NCBI GenBank assembly: GCA_000230935.2
Contig: AGIQ01000004.1
Location: 310,001 to 374,000 of the forward strand
From: Mycolicibacterium rhodesiae JS60
GTDB lineage: Bacteria > Actinomycetota > Actinomycetes > Mycobacteriales > Mycobacteriaceae
DNA length: 64,000 bases
Direction: 5' to 3'
In this document: one piece after another, positions 29,205 to 37,778 of the stretch
Numbering within the stretch: position 1 is the stretch's first letter
Layout of the letters: every line of letters begins with the position of its first letter
Position numbers and translations under genes: made by a program
Notes under the pieces: generated by a model
Told to the model about the DNA's origin: nothing
Databases searched by the model: none
The model's input: the letters and a program-made list of their open reading frames with translations, nothing else

Positions 29205-29320
29205 CGCAACCAGAATGCTCGCTGGAGAACACCGCTGAACTGATCGGCCCGTTGCCGCTGGTCGCCCCACCCGTGCTGGCCGACTGGTCGGTCGCCGACC
29301 CCGACGACGGCTGGTGGTGA
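29201..29320 (+). CDS. Possible 39-residue coupled small protein
   Basis: ATG at 29201 overlaps the stop of the DUF309 gene (ATGA) and opens a 39-codon frame. The product is acidic and Pro-rich, with LENTAELIGPLPLVAPPVL and the C-terminus ADPDDGWW. No family is recognised. Translational coupling is the main argument for it being real. It ends three bases before the stop codon of the convergent P450 gene. It may be a chance frame. Confidence 0.4.
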   Translation: MTQPECSLENTAELIGPLPLVAPPVLADWSVADPDDGWW

Positions 29321-29323
29321 GGG

Positions 29324-30637
29324 TCAGCCGACGCCCACCGTCGCACCTCCGAGCGTGACCGGCAGGTGCTTGAACCCGCGCAGCAAGGTGCTGCCGTTGA
29401 GCGTCGGGGTGCCGGCCAGAGCCAGCTGAGGAAAGCGCCGAAACAGCGCTTCCAGACCGATGTTCAATTCCAGGCGCGCGAGCGAGGCGCCCAGGCAGAC
29501 GTGGATTCCTGAGCTGAAGCTCAGGTGTTCGCGGGCGTTGGGCCGGGCGGTGTCGAACTCGTCCGGTCGCTCGAAGAGTGCCGGATCACGGTTGGCTCCA
29601 GCGATCAGGACGAACAGCGCCTCACCCGCTGCGACGGTGCTGCCGTCGATCTGCACGGCCTCGGTCGCCACCCGCACCCCGATCTGAGCCACCGAGTCAT
29701 AGCGCAGCGTCTCTTCGACGGCGTTGGGCCAGCCTTCGGGCTGCGCCCGCAGACGGGCGAGCTGGTCGGGGTGGGCGAGCAGTGCGACCACCGCATTGCC
29801 GAAGGCATGGGTGGTGGTGATGAATCCGGCGCCGAGAATCAAACCGGTGAACATCCTGACCTCGTCGACGGTCAGGTCATCGTCCTGGAGCACGGCGGAC
29901 AGAATGCTGTTGTCGGCGCCGCTATGCCGGAGCCGCTCGATGTGCGCGGCGATATAGGTTTCGAATTCGCGCAAAGCGGTGGCGGCGGTCCGGAAGTCGT
30001 CCCATGCGGGCACCGTGGTGGTCAGGAGTTTGGCGCCCGGGTCGGCGAACGCATGGAGCAGCGGTATCTCCTCCCGGGGCACTCCCAGCATCTCGGCGAT
30101 GACTTCGATCGGGATTCGGGCGGCATACGCGTCGATCAGATCGCACTGCGTCTGGCCTTCGAGGTCGTCGAGCGCGGCATTGGTGATGTCCACGATGCGC
30201 TGGTGCAGTTCGTCGATCGCGCGCGGCGTAAAAGCCCGCGACACCAGACGACGCAGCCGCGCATGTTCGGGCGGGTCCACCACCAGAAGTGACGGTGGCT
30301 CCACCGGGTTCATCATGTCGGGGTCGGTTCGTGCGACCAGCCACCGAATGATACGAAGCGGCGACCGGTCCGCGGGCTTGATGGTTCGGAACCTGTCGTC
30401 GCGCAACACATCTCGGACAATCTGCGCGTCGGTGGTCACCCACGTGTTACTGAATCCCGCGGATATCCGGCCCCGCCCGCGGATCTGCTCGGCGAGGCGG
30501 TAGGCGTCCTGGGGCCTGCTGCTGTCGACGAGAAGCCGCGCAAACGGATCACCGCGGCGAGCGACCCGCTTGAGCACCCCGCGAGCAAGTCCGTATCCCA
30601 ACAGCCAATGGGTCCGGGCCTTGATCTGCAGGTCCAT
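29324..30637 (-). CDS. Cytochrome P450 (CYP140-like)
   Basis: A haem-thiolate monooxygenase of 437 residues. Seen: I-helix oxygen-binding GAGFITTTHAFGN, the ExxR motif EETLRYD, and the haem loop FSSGIHVCLGASLARLE with the cysteine ligand. Overall similarity, by memory, is closest to CYP140 (Rv1880c), including the C-terminal RGFKHLPVTLG; the substrate is unknown. ATG at 30637 is chosen over the TTG at 30643. It starts nine bases after the preceding gene of the pentose phosphate operon and on the same strand, so it appears to be the last gene of that operon. Confidence 0.9.
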   Translation of the reverse strand: MDLQIKARTHWLLGYGLARGVLKRVARRGDPFARLLVDSSRPQDAYRLAEQIRGRGRISAGFSNTWVTTDAQIVRDVLRDDRFRTIKPADRSPLRIIRWLVARTDPDMMNPVEPPSLLVVDPPEHARLRRLVSRAFTPRAIDELHQRIVDITNAALDDLEGQTQCDLIDAYAARIPIEVIAEMLGVPREEIPLLHAFADPGAKLLTTTVPAWDDFRTAATALREFETYIAAHIERLRHSGADNSILSAVLQDDDLTVDEVRMFTGLILGAGFITTTHAFGNAVVALLAHPDQLARLRAQPEGWPNAVEETLRYDSVAQIGVRVATEAVQIDGSTVAAGEALFVLIAGANRDPALFERPDEFDTARPNAREHLSFSSGIHVCLGASLARLELNIGLEALFRRFPQLALAGTPTLNGSTLLRGFKHLPVTLGGATVGVG

Positions 30638-30646
30638 GGCCAACCG

Positions 30647-31036
30647 CTACCGGCCCGCGCGTCGCACTGCGTTGATCGCCCCGCGAACCGCGGATTCGGT
30701 GGCGGCCAGCGGTGCTATCACCGCCTCGCCGACGCCGACGATGCGTTCGATGCGGTCGACGATCCCTTCCATCCGCTCGACGACTGCGTTGAGCCGCGGC
30801 GCGAGATCGTCGATGCGGGTCAGCGTGGAGTTGAACACGCCCAGGGTCTCCTCGAAGTACTCGAGGGTGCCGTTCATCCCGCTCATCGTCTTGTTGAGGT
30901 CGGTGAGGGCCCCGCCCATCTGAGTCAGGATGGTGTCGAGCTGATCCACGGTGACATCGGCGTTGAGCGCGGCCTGCGCCAGGGTCTTGATCCGGTCGCG
31001 ACCCGTGCGGGGTGGTGGTGGCGGGGTGTCAACCAT
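30647..31036 (-). CDS. Coiled-coil protein, Rv1444c-like
   Basis: A 129-residue protein of unknown function. After a Pro-rich start (MVDTPPPPPRTGRDR) it has long amphipathic helices with heptad-like spacing (DQLDTILTQMGGALTDLNKTM, LTRIDDLAPRLNAVVERMEGIVDRI), suggesting an oligomeric coiled coil. ATG at 31036 is chosen because upstream codons overlap pgl without homology. It lies four bases after pgl, the place of Rv1444c in M. tuberculosis. Confidence 0.75.
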   Translation of the reverse strand: MVDTPPPPPRTGRDRIKTLAQAALNADVTVDQLDTILTQMGGALTDLNKTMSGMNGTLEYFEETLGVFNSTLTRIDDLAPRLNAVVERMEGIVDRIERIVGVGEAVIAPLAATESAVRGAINAVRRAGR

Positions 31037-31040
31037 CGGC

Positions 31041-31757
31041 TCAGTCTTGCAGCTTGCTCGCTGCCTCGGTGTCGAGAAGCCAAACCGTGGCCTGGCGGCC
31101 CACCGCTCCCGCGGCGGGGACGTCGTCCGCGCTTGCGCCGCCGATCGCCTCGGCAACGGCGTCGGCCTTGGCCGCACCGGACACGACCAGCCACACTTCG
31201 CGTGAGCGGGTCACAGCGGGCAGCGTCAGTGTGATCCGCCGGGGCGGCGGCTTGGGGGAGTCCTCGACGGCGACCACCAGGCGCGTGGTCTCCGCGACGG
31301 CCGGGGTGTGCGGGAACAGCGAGTTGATGTGGCCCTCGCCGCCCATACCGAGCAGGTGTACGTCGAACGCCGGCGGCAGCACCTGCTCGTAGGCCCGTGC
31401 TGCCGCGTCGATATCGTCGCCGAACTCACCGTCGCTGGCGGCCATCGGGTGCACGTTGGCCGCCGGGATGTCGATGTGATCGAGCAGCGCCTCGCGGGCC
31501 TGCTTGTCGTTGCGCTCCGCGTCGTCGGCGGGCACGAACCGATCGTCCCCCCAGAAGATGTGCGCCTTGGACCAGTCGATCGCCGCTTCGTGCGCACCGA
31601 CGTGCTTGAGCAGTCCGATACCCGTTCCGCCGCCGGTCAATACGATGAATGCCTGGCCCCGGGCCGCGATCGCGGACGTGATCGCCTCGACGAGCCGGTC
31701 GCCGACCGCGCTCACCAGTGCTTCGGTATCGGGATAGGTCTCGATGATCCTGGTCAT
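31041..31757 (-). CDS. pgl: 6-phosphogluconolactonase
   Basis: Hydrolyses 6-phosphogluconolactone, the second step of the oxidative pentose phosphate pathway. The 238 residues include LTGGGTGIGLLKHV, WSKAHIFWGDDRFVP and LLGMGGEGHINSLFPHTPA, all hallmarks of the NagB-like lactonase family (M. tuberculosis devB). ATG at 31757 overlaps the opcA stop by ATGA. Confidence 0.95.
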   Translation of the reverse strand: MTRIIETYPDTEALVSAVGDRLVEAITSAIAARGQAFIVLTGGGTGIGLLKHVGAHEAAIDWSKAHIFWGDDRFVPADDAERNDKQAREALLDHIDIPAANVHPMAASDGEFGDDIDAAARAYEQVLPPAFDVHLLGMGGEGHINSLFPHTPAVAETTRLVVAVEDSPKPPPRRITLTLPAVTRSREVWLVVSGAAKADAVAEAIGGASADDVPAAGAVGRQATVWLLDTEAASKLQD

Positions 31758-32665
31758 ACGTACTGCACCTTGTCGATACCCGCCAGCGCCTCGCGATAGA
31801 TCTCGTCGGCATCGAGCCGGCGGAGATCCTCGGCCAGGCACTCCTTGGTCTCCCGGCGCGGCAGCGGAAGCAGCGCCTCGGGCTTGTCGGTGCGGGTGAG
31901 GGTGGCGGTGATGCCCTCCTGCGGACGACTCAACGTCACCGTCTCCGACGGCCGCACCAATTCGACCCTGAGGTCGCCGACGGCCCGCTTCACGGTGCCG
32001 TCGATACGGCTGGCCAGCCAGCCCGCCAAGATATCCAGGGCCGGTTCGGTTTTCAGCCCAGACACCAGCACCGACGTGATCGGTTCGTACGGGGCCTGAT
32101 CCACCGCCGAGGCCAGCAGCGCGCGCCAATAGGTGATCCGGCTCCAGGCGAGGTCGGTGTCACCGCCGGTGTATCCCTGCAGCCGGCTCTTGATCGACGC
32201 CAGCGGGTCTTCCGCCGCCGTCGCATCGGTGATCCGCCGAATCGCCAAGCGGCCCAAGGGATCCTCGGCGGGAACCGCCGGAGCGGTACCCGGCCACCAC
32301 GCCACCACCGGGGTGTCGGGCAACAGGAACGGCAACACCACGCTGTTGGCATGGTTGGACAGCGGCCCGGAGATGCGCAGGACCACCACCTCGCCGGCCC
32401 CGGCGTCGCCGCCCACCCGAAGCTGGCCGTCAAGGCGAGCGTCGGTGGCGAGCCGGTCTCGGGGCACCACGACGATGATGCGGCAGGGATGTTCCCGGCT
32501 CGCCGCCACCGCTGCCTCGATGGAGTCCTCGACCAGATCCTCGGTGTCAGGTGCGATCACCAGCGTCAGCACCCGGCCCAGTGTGATCGCCCCACCCTCC
32601 TCGCGCAGCGAGGTGATCTTCTTGTTGAGCGCGTTGGTGGTGGTGTCTGGCAGGTCGACAATCAT
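31754..32665 (-). CDS. opcA: Glucose-6-phosphate dehydrogenase assembly protein OpcA
   Basis: OpcA is an allosteric partner needed for activity of glucose-6-phosphate dehydrogenase in actinobacteria and cyanobacteria. The 303-residue protein starts MIVDLPDTTTNALNKKI and contains LVIAPDTEDLVEDSIEAA, LPDTPVVAWWPG and AWSRITYWRALLAS. ATG at 32665 gives the usual length; the open frame extends upstream over the 52-bp gap to zwf. It lies between zwf and pgl. Confidence 0.94.
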   Translation of the reverse strand: MIVDLPDTTTNALNKKITSLREEGGAITLGRVLTLVIAPDTEDLVEDSIEAAVAASREHPCRIIVVVPRDRLATDARLDGQLRVGGDAGAGEVVVLRISGPLSNHANSVVLPFLLPDTPVVAWWPGTAPAVPAEDPLGRLAIRRITDATAAEDPLASIKSRLQGYTGGDTDLAWSRITYWRALLASAVDQAPYEPITSVLVSGLKTEPALDILAGWLASRIDGTVKRAVGDLRVELVRPSETVTLSRPQEGITATLTRTDKPEALLPLPRRETKECLAEDLRRLDADEIYREALAGIDKVQYV

Positions 32666-32717
32666 TGTGCGCCGCTCCTCCTCATCGGTGGTGCCTCGCT
32701 CTGCATCGTCGCCGGCG

Positions 32718-34283
32718 TCATGGCCTTCTCCATTCACGGCCGGAACGCTGCAGCATCTCGAACGCCGAGTCAGGCCCCCAGGTACCCGACTCGTAGGGAT
32801 CGGGCTTGCCATGTGTTGCCCAGTAATCCAGCACCGGATCCAGGATTTCCCAAGACAATTCGACCTCGGCATTGACCGGGAACAGCGACGGTTCGCCGAG
32901 CAACACGTCGAGGATCAGGCGCTCGTAGGCCTCGGGCGAGTCCTCGGCGAAGGCCGAGCCGTAGGAGAAGTCCATGTTCACGTCGCGGACTTCCATCGCG
33001 CTGCCCGGCACCTTCGACCCGAACCGCAGCGTGATGCCCTCGTCGGGCTGGACCCGGATCACCAATGCGTTCTTACCCAGCTCCTCGGTCATCGTCGCGT
33101 CGAACGGCAGATGCGGCGCCCGCTTGAACACCAGCGCCACTTCGGTGACCCTGCGGCCCAACCGCTTTCCGGTCCGCAGGTAGAACGGCACACGGGCCCA
33201 CCGGCGGGTGTCGACCTCCAGTGCGATCGCGGCGAACGTCTCGGTGGTGGAGTTCTTGGAGAACCCCTCCTCGTCGAGCAGCCCGACGACCTTCTCGCCG
33301 CCCTGCCAGCCCGCGGTGTACTGCCCGCGCGACGACGTCAGATCCAGCGGCTTCGCCAGCGACGTCGCCGACAGCACCTTGATCTTCTCGGCCGTGACCT
33401 CGTGCGGATGAAAGCTGACCGGTTCCTCCATCGCGGTCAGCGCCAGCAGCTGGATCAGGTGGTTCTGGATCACATCGCGCGCCGCGCCGATGCCGTCGTA
33501 GTAGCCGCCGCGCCCGCCGAGCCCGATGTCCTCGGCCATCGTGATCTGCACGCTGTCGACGTAGTGATTGTTCCAGATCGGCTCGAACAGCTCATTGGCG
33601 AAGCGCAGCGCCAGGATGTTCTGCACCGTCTCCTTGCCGAGGTAGTGGTCGATGCGAAACACCGACTCCTCCGGAAAGACGCTGTTGACCACCTTGTTGA
33701 GATCGATGGCACTCTGCAGATCGTGGCCGAACGGCTTCTCGATGACCACCCGGCTCCAGCGACCTTCGTGCTGACGGGCCAGACCGGACTTCTTCAGCTG
33801 CTCGCACACCACCGGGAAGGCGTTGGGCGGAATCGACAGGTAGAAGGCGTGATTGCCGCCGGTACCGCGTTCCACATCAAGCTTCTCGAGCGTCTCGGCC
33901 AGCCGGGAGAACGAGGCCTCGTCGTCGAATGAGCCTTGGACGAAGCGGAACCCCTCGGCCAGCCGGTCCCACACCTCCTGGCGAAAGGGCGTACGAGCGT
34001 GCTGGCACACCGCGTCGTGGACGATGGCGCCGAAATCCTCGTCCTTCCAATCCCGTCGGGCGAAACCGACGAGGGAGAACGAGGGCGGCAACAGGCCGCG
34101 ATTGGCCAGGTCGTAAATCGCCGGCATCAGCTTCTTACGGGCGAGGTCGCCCGTCACGCCGAAGATCACCACTCCGCACGGCCCGGCGATCCTCGGCATC
34201 CGCTTGTCCCGCTTGTCGCGCAACGGGTTGTGCCACGTGTCGGGGGCGGGCGCCGGCACCCCGGGAACGGGACGGTCGGTCAT
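32718..34283 (-). CDS. zwf: Glucose-6-phosphate 1-dehydrogenase
   Basis: First, NADPH-producing step of the pentose phosphate pathway. The 521 residues show the dinucleotide fingerprint VIFGVTGDLARKKLMPAIYD, the active site RIDHYLGKETVQN and EKPFGHDL. It corresponds to M. tuberculosis zwf2. ATG at 34283 overlaps the tal stop by four bases (ATGA). Confidence 0.96.
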   Translation of the reverse strand: MTDRPVPGVPAPAPDTWHNPLRDKRDKRMPRIAGPCGVVIFGVTGDLARKKLMPAIYDLANRGLLPPSFSLVGFARRDWKDEDFGAIVHDAVCQHARTPFRQEVWDRLAEGFRFVQGSFDDEASFSRLAETLEKLDVERGTGGNHAFYLSIPPNAFPVVCEQLKKSGLARQHEGRWSRVVIEKPFGHDLQSAIDLNKVVNSVFPEESVFRIDHYLGKETVQNILALRFANELFEPIWNNHYVDSVQITMAEDIGLGGRGGYYDGIGAARDVIQNHLIQLLALTAMEEPVSFHPHEVTAEKIKVLSATSLAKPLDLTSSRGQYTAGWQGGEKVVGLLDEEGFSKNSTTETFAAIALEVDTRRWARVPFYLRTGKRLGRRVTEVALVFKRAPHLPFDATMTEELGKNALVIRVQPDEGITLRFGSKVPGSAMEVRDVNMDFSYGSAFAEDSPEAYERLILDVLLGEPSLFPVNAEVELSWEILDPVLDYWATHGKPDPYESGTWGPDSAFEMLQRSGREWRRP

Positions 34284-35410
34284 TTGGTTGCGGCGTCGAG
34301 CTGTTCCTGGGTGGCGTCGAGGAGTTCCTGCCACGACTTCTCGAACTTGTCCACGCCCTCGTTCTCCAGGACCAGGAAGACGTCGGTCAGATCGATGCCG
34401 ACGGCCTCGAGCTTGTCGAACACCGCCTGGGCGGCGGCTGCCGTCCCGGTGATCGTGTCACCGGTGACCACACCGTGATCGGCCACTGCGTCAATCGTCT
34501 TCTCCGGCATGGTGTTCACCGTGTTCGGGGCGACCAGCTCGGTGACGTAGAGGGTGTCGGAGTAGTCCGGGTTCTTGACCCCGGTGGATGCCCACAGCGG
34601 CCGCTGCACCCGCGCGCCGGCGCCGGCCAGCGCGTTGAAGCGCTCACCGCCGACGAATACCTCCTCGTAGGCCGCGTAGGCCAACCGGGCGTTGGCAACG
34701 CCGGCCTGCCCGCGCAGCGCCAGCGCTCCTTCGTTTCCGGTGGAGGACGCTATCGCCTCGAGTCGCTTGTCGATCTCGGTGTCCACCCGCGACACGAAAA
34801 ACGAAGCGACCGAATGGATCTTGGACACATCATGACCGGCTTGCTGGGCGGCCTCCAGCCCCGCAAGGTAGGCGTCCATCACCGCGCGGTGGCGCTCCAC
34901 CGAGAAGATCAGCGTCACGTTGACCGAAATGCCTTCGGCCAGAACTGCGGTGATCGCCGGCAGGCCGGCCTCGGTGGCGGGGATCTTGATCAGCAGGTTG
35001 GGCCGGTCGACGATCTTCCACAGCTCGATCGCCTGCAGGACGGTTTTGTCGGTCTCGTGGGCCAGTCGCGGGTCGACCTCGATCGAGACCCGTCCGTCGA
35101 TGCCGTCGGAGGATTCCCACTGCGGACGTAGCACGTCGCAGGCCTCTCGGACGTCATCGGTGGTGACGGTGCGGATGGTGGCGTCGACGTCGGCGCCGCG
35201 CTCGGCGAGCTCGGAAACCTGTGCGTCGTAAGCGTCCCCGTGGGAGAGCGCGGCCTGGAAGATCGACGGATTGGTGGTCACGCCGACCACGCTGCGGGTG
35301 TCGATCAGCTCCTGCAGGTTGCCGGTCTTCAGCCGGGTCCGGGACAGATCATCGAGCCAGACGGAAACACCGGCGGCGGACAGCGCCGCCAGGTTGGGAT
35401 TCTGCGCCAT
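34280..35410 (-). CDS. tal: Transaldolase
   Basis: Transfers a dihydroxyacetone unit between sedoheptulose 7-phosphate and glyceraldehyde 3-phosphate. The 376 residues contain GVTTNPSIFQAAL, the Schiff-base lysine in NLLIKIPATEAG (about 143), and SVNVTLIFSVERH. It lies 26 bp after tkt and overlaps zwf by four bases. Confidence 0.96.
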   Translation of the reverse strand: MAQNPNLAALSAAGVSVWLDDLSRTRLKTGNLQELIDTRSVVGVTTNPSIFQAALSHGDAYDAQVSELAERGADVDATIRTVTTDDVREACDVLRPQWESSDGIDGRVSIEVDPRLAHETDKTVLQAIELWKIVDRPNLLIKIPATEAGLPAITAVLAEGISVNVTLIFSVERHRAVMDAYLAGLEAAQQAGHDVSKIHSVASFFVSRVDTEIDKRLEAIASSTGNEGALALRGQAGVANARLAYAAYEEVFVGGERFNALAGAGARVQRPLWASTGVKNPDYSDTLYVTELVAPNTVNTMPEKTIDAVADHGVVTGDTITGTAAAAQAVFDKLEAVGIDLTDVFLVLENEGVDKFEKSWQELLDATQEQLDAATK

Positions 35411-35436
35411 AACGGTTGCCTCTTTCGTGTGGGTGG

Positions 35437-37530
35437 TCAGTTGTCGATTGCGCGTTCCGCAGCGGCCGCAACGTTCTCGGCGGTGAACCCGAATTCGCGG
35501 AACAGGGTCTTATCGTCGGCCGACTCGCCGTAGTGCTCGATCGAGACGATCTCGCCGGTGTCGCCGACGATCTTGTACCAACTCTGCGCCACGCCGGCTT
35601 CCACGGCCACCCGGGCCGACACGTCCGGCGGCAGCACACTGTCGCGGTATTCCTGCGGCTGCGACTCGAACCACTCGACACACGGCATCGACACCACGTA
35701 TGCCCTGATGTCTTTGTCCGCCAACAACTTTTTGGCTTCGACGGCCAGCTGCAGTTCGGAGCCGGTGGCGATGATGATGACGTCGGCGTCGTCGGCCGGG
35801 TTGCCGCCGCCGAGTACGTAGCCGCCCTTGGCCACGCCCTCGGAGCTGGTGCCCTCCAACACCGGGATGCCCTGCCGGGTCAGGATGAAACCGACCGGGC
35901 CGCTGGTGTTCCCGCGAGCAATGATGCTGCGCCAGGCGTAGGCGGTCTCGTTCGCATCGCCCGGACGCACCACCGCCAGCCTCGGGATCGCGCGCAGCGC
36001 GGCCAGATGCTCGATGGGCTGATGCGTCGGCCCGTCCTCGCCGAGACCGATCGAGTCGTGGGTCCAGATGTAGATCGGGTCGATGTCCATCAGCGACGCC
36101 AGCCGCACCGCCGGGCGCATGTAGTCCGAGAACTGCAGGAAGGTGCCGCCGAAGGCGCGGGTCGGACCGTGCAGCACGATGCCGGACAGGATCGAGCCCA
36201 TCGCGTGCTCGCGGATGCCGAAGTGCAACACCCGGCCGTACCAGTCCGCGGTGTAGTCCTCCGTCGAGATTGACGGCGGGCCAAAGGATTTCACACCATT
36301 AATGGTGGTGTTGTTGCTGCCGGCCAGATCGGCCGAGCCGCCCCACAGCTCGGGCAGCTTGGGGGCGACGTCGTTGAGCACCTTGCCGAACGCGGCCCGG
36401 GTGGCCAGCGGCTTGGAACCGGGCTCCCAGTAGGTGATATCGGCGTCCCAGCCATCCGGCAGCTCCTGGGCGAGCAGCCGGTCCAGCAGCGCCTTGCGCT
36501 CGGGTTCGCGCTGCGCCCAGGCGTCGAACTCGCCCTGCCACTTCTCGTGAGCCTCGCGGCCGCGGTCGACGAGCTTGCGGGTGTGCTCGATGACCTCGTC
36601 GCTGACGTCGAACTTCTTGTCGGGATCGAAGCCGAGGACCTTCTTGGTGGCGGCCACCTCGTCGTCACCGAGCGCCGAGCCGTGCACGCCGCCGGTGTTC
36701 ATCTTCGTCGGCGCCGGATAGCCGATGATCGTGCGCACCGCGATGAACGACGGCTTGTCGGTGACCTTCTTGGCTTCCTCGATCGCCTTCTGGATCCCGA
36801 CGACGTTCTCGCCGCCCTCGACGACCTGCACGTGCCAGCCGTAGGCCTCGTAGCGGGCGGGAGTGTCCTCGGTGAACGCGATGTTGGTGTTGTGCTCGAT
36901 CGAGATCTCGTTGTTGTCCCAGAACACGATCAGGTTGCCCAGCTGCTGCGTGCCGGCGATCGACGACGCCTCGCTGGTGACGCCCTCCTCCATGTCACCG
37001 TCGGAGGCGATGACGTAGATGTAGTGGTCGAACGGGCTGGTGCCCGCGGGGGCGTCGGGGTCGAACAGGCCGCGCTCGTAGCGCGCCGCCATCGCCATGC
37101 CGACGGCCGAGGCCAGGCCCTGACCCAGCGGGCCGGTGGTGATCTCCACACCCTTGGTGTGCCGGAACTCCGGGTGGCCCGGGGTTTTCGAGCCCCAGGT
37201 GCGCAGCGACTCGATGTCGGAAAGCTCCAAGCCGAACCCGCCCAGGTACAGCTGCAGGTACAGGGTCAGGCTGCTGTGCCCGCAGGACAGGACGAACCGG
37301 TCGCGGCCGAGCCAATGGGTGTCGCTCGGGTCGTGCCGCATCACCCGCTGGAACAGCGTGTAGGCCAGCGGCGCCAGGCTCATCGCGGTACCGGGGTGCC
37401 CGTTGCCGACCTTCTGCACCGCGTCGGCGGCCAGGACTCGCGCGGTGTCGACGGCCCGCGAATCGACCTCCGTCCAGTCCTCGGGGTGGTGCGGCTGGGT
37501 CAGCACGGCGATCTCTTCGACAGTTGTCAC
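35437..37530 (-). CDS. tkt: Transketolase
   Basis: Thiamine-diphosphate enzyme of the non-oxidative pentose phosphate pathway. Length 697 residues. Recognisable parts are GNGHPGTAMSLAPLAY, the ThDP/metal site ASDGDMEEGVTSEASSIAG with NLIVFWDNNEIS, the pyrimidine-domain HDSIGLGEDGPTHQPIEHL, and the C-terminal domain ending AAERAIDN. First gene of the minus-strand operon tkt-tal-zwf-opcA-pgl. Confidence 0.97.
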   Translation of the reverse strand: MTTVEEIAVLTQPHHPEDWTEVDSRAVDTARVLAADAVQKVGNGHPGTAMSLAPLAYTLFQRVMRHDPSDTHWLGRDRFVLSCGHSSLTLYLQLYLGGFGLELSDIESLRTWGSKTPGHPEFRHTKGVEITTGPLGQGLASAVGMAMAARYERGLFDPDAPAGTSPFDHYIYVIASDGDMEEGVTSEASSIAGTQQLGNLIVFWDNNEISIEHNTNIAFTEDTPARYEAYGWHVQVVEGGENVVGIQKAIEEAKKVTDKPSFIAVRTIIGYPAPTKMNTGGVHGSALGDDEVAATKKVLGFDPDKKFDVSDEVIEHTRKLVDRGREAHEKWQGEFDAWAQREPERKALLDRLLAQELPDGWDADITYWEPGSKPLATRAAFGKVLNDVAPKLPELWGGSADLAGSNNTTINGVKSFGPPSISTEDYTADWYGRVLHFGIREHAMGSILSGIVLHGPTRAFGGTFLQFSDYMRPAVRLASLMDIDPIYIWTHDSIGLGEDGPTHQPIEHLAALRAIPRLAVVRPGDANETAYAWRSIIARGNTSGPVGFILTRQGIPVLEGTSSEGVAKGGYVLGGGNPADDADVIIIATGSELQLAVEAKKLLADKDIRAYVVSMPCVEWFESQPQEYRDSVLPPDVSARVAVEAGVAQSWYKIVGDTGEIVSIEHYGESADDKTLFREFGFTAENVAAAAERAIDN

Positions 37531-37778
37531 TAACTCGCTCCTGGCGTCGTCAAAGGGGCAGGCAAGTTGGGGTGGTCCTCTTTACCCTAGTGCCGGTTGG
37601 CCCCCTGCTGCATAGTGCTGCGACCGGCGTTACCCGCGGGTGAAGCTCTATACCCGGAACTGTGTCATCACGATGTAATTGCCGTGAATCGACCCTTCGG
37701 TTCTGTTTGTCGATCGGCGCCGTCTACCATCCTGTGTAGTAGATCGTCGGCATTGCCGTTTTGTCAGGAGTCGGTTGC
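37531..37778. promoter_or_regulatory. Divergent control region, tkt / ctaB
   Basis: This 248-bp gap must hold promoters for both operons. A perfect 10-bp palindrome ACCCGCGGGT lies at 37632-37641. Nearer ctaB, an inverted repeat CTAC-N8-GTAG spans 37724-37739 and runs into GTAGTAG, which resembles a BlaI/CopY-type half-site. Neither is assigned with confidence. Confidence 0.35.

Noticed and set aside
29201..30637. P450-modified ribosomal peptide cluster
   Set aside because: The P450 is convergent, belongs by similarity to CYP140-like enzymes, and is linked to the pentose phosphate operon; kept only as a low-interest finding.
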